Shown: positions 11,756 to 12,572 of the stretch, one piece after another
How positions within the stretch are numbered: position 1 is the stretch's first letter
Layout of the letters: each line of letters opens with the position of its first letter
From: Vulcanimicrobiota bacterium
Lineage (GTDB): Bacteria > Vulcanimicrobiota > Xenobia > Xenobiales > JADMJV01
NCBI GenBank assembly: GCA_023447635.1
Contig: JAEXNA010000043.1
Location: forward strand, 1 to 12,572
Direction of reading: 5' to 3'
DNA: 12,572 nucleotides
The notes under the pieces: generated by a model
What the model saw: the letters and a program-made list of their open reading frames with translations, nothing else
The model's database searches: none
What the model was told of the DNA's origin: nothing
Program-made: the position numbers and the translations under genes

Positions 11756-12572
11756 ATGCTGGTGATCAGTCGCGCGGACATCGCGGTGGCGGTGGATTCC
11801 GAGAAGGAGCTAGACGCGGAACTGCTGGGCGAGTCGGTCGTCTCGTTGGCGACGGCGGGGCTGTTGGAGGGCCAGATCGGGATGGAGGGGACTATCGTCT
11901 TCCCTCAGGGGGCCACGGTGGAGCAGCCGCGCGGGGTCTTGCAGTTCGACAAGGACAGTGAGCTTCCGTATTCGACCAACGCGCTGTCTTCGGATGTGGG
12001 GTTGGAGGGGTGGAACGGGACCTGGGTTCCTCGCCGCTCCATTCATCTGGTGGGCGTGGGACAGGTCGGCTCGATGCGCGTGGTGCAGGAGGCGATTCTG
12101 GGCCTGGACCAGTTCCCGTTCGCGGTCGCTTCGGCGGGCAAGGTCAAGGGAAGCGCTCTCGATGTTTATTCCGTCGCTTCTTTGGATGTCCTGAACGGCG
12201 GGGTGTCCGAGGATGAGAAAGAGCCGGGGAACATCGTTTCTAACGATCCGAGCGCGGAAGCGGTCGAGTTGGGGACGGAGACCAAGGTGACGGGCGATGT
12301 TCGCACCTCGGGGCGGGTGAGTCTGAGCGGCGGGGCGGTGGTGGACGGCGAGATCCGGGAGGGGCAGGAGGCGCAGAACTTGCCGCTGATCGACCTGTCG
12401 GTCTACGACCCGGCGGACGGAGAACAGTCGGCTCCGGCGTTTACGGCGGGGATGTCCGAGATCAAGAACGGGCGGGTTCGTCACGAGGGGGCGCTGACCA
12501 TTGGAGACCTGAAGTTGGACTCGGGGCTGCTCTATGTCAACGGGCCGCTGACGGTGACGGGGAAGGTGACGG
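11756..12572 (+). CDS. PilX/prepilin-like protein with bactofilin-like repeats (3' end outside window)
   Basis: Open plus-strand frame of at least 272 codons from ATG 11756 to the window end; no stop is seen. The N-terminus MLVISRADIAVAVDSEKELD followed by ESVVSLATAGLLEGQ resembles the part just after the membrane helix in PilX-like minor pilins (ELD..ll..S...LA.AGL). Later come KVTGDVRTSGRVSLSGGAVV, DGEIREG and LLYVNGPLTVTGKVTG: short alternating repeats with G and V/L at regular spacing, typical of bactofilin-like beta-solenoids. No membrane helix or prepilin peptidase site is visible before them, and there is no ribosome-binding site, so the true start may lie upstream or be damaged; the frame stays open back past 11615, but that stretch looks non-coding. 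A role in a pilus or surface structure is inferred. Confidence 0.6.
   Translation, partial: MLVISRADIAVAVDSEKELDAELLGESVVSLATAGLLEGQIGMEGTIVFPQGATVEQPRGVLQFDKDSELPYSTNALSSDVGLEGWNGTWVPRRSIHLVGVGQVGSMRVVQEAILGLDQFPFAVASAGKVKGSALDVYSVASLDVLNGGVSEDEKEPGNIVSNDPSAEAVELGTETKVTGDVRTSGRVSLSGGAVVDGEIREGQEAQNLPLIDLSVYDPADGEQSAPAFTAGMSEIKNGRVRHEGALTIGDLKLDSGLLYVNGPLTVTGKVT

Noticed and set aside
1..12572. CRISPR array, tRNA or rRNA genes, prophage or conjugation genes
   Set aside because: No regularly spaced repeats, clover-leaf candidates or phage/conjugation hallmark proteins were seen on either strand.

Overview
High-GC bacterial DNA carrying an envelope-signalling operon and a set of decayed or interrupted genes. 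The phylum cannot be fixed from this window. The gene types and the PilX/bactofilin-like gene at the right edge would suit an under-sampled soil lineage (Armatimonadota, Eremiobacterota or a similar group), but that is a guess.

Left third (1-5044): accessory, partly decayed genes. The window opens inside an IS3-family insertion sequence (start of OrfA on the minus strand, terminal repeat at 102-126) that has cut off the front of a dienelactone-hydrolase-type alpha/beta hydrolase (127-884). Next come an exported cupin resembling manganese hydroxynitrile lyases (1091-1564); a nitroreductase with an in-frame TAG 31 codons before its natural end (1682-2371); a divergent HxlR regulator (2514-2906); a bidirectional terminator (2945-2973); an ATP-grasp-like protein (3236-4072) with a start-less hydrophobic reading frame behind it (2998-3235); the last ~58 codons of a dead short-chain dehydrogenase (4114-4290); and a nucleotidyltransferase-like protein (4337-5044) behind a good promoter that predicts a leaderless mRNA.

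Right two thirds (5099-11616, minus strand): a tightly packed operon. In transcription order: a VTT/DedA-type membrane protein, a secreted 67-residue protein with four CxxC motifs laid out like the DnaJ zinc finger, a zinc-finger anti-sigma factor fused to a multi-span membrane sensor with a large C-terminal domain, an ECF sigma factor, a second membrane protein paralogous to the sensor but without the anti-sigma domain, and a Ser/Thr kinase with two membrane helices and a probable PH-like tail. The anti-sigma/sigma, sigma/membrane-protein and membrane-protein/kinase junctions are 4-base GTGA or ATGA overlaps. A plausible ECF-type promoter precedes the CxxC gene. Together the genes look like an envelope-stress module in which sigma release and kinase signalling are joined, which is inference.

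Three genes of this operon (anti-sigma sensor, second membrane protein, kinase) each carry exactly one single-base frameshift. The repaired reading frame is coherent in each case and ends exactly at the 4-base overlap with the next gene where there is one. Sequencing indels, recent decay, slippage at the C7 run or programmed frameshifting are all possible. At the right edge a divergent gene (11756 to the window end) encodes a prepilin/PilX-like protein with bactofilin-like repeats, apparently lacking its usual N-terminal membrane helix.
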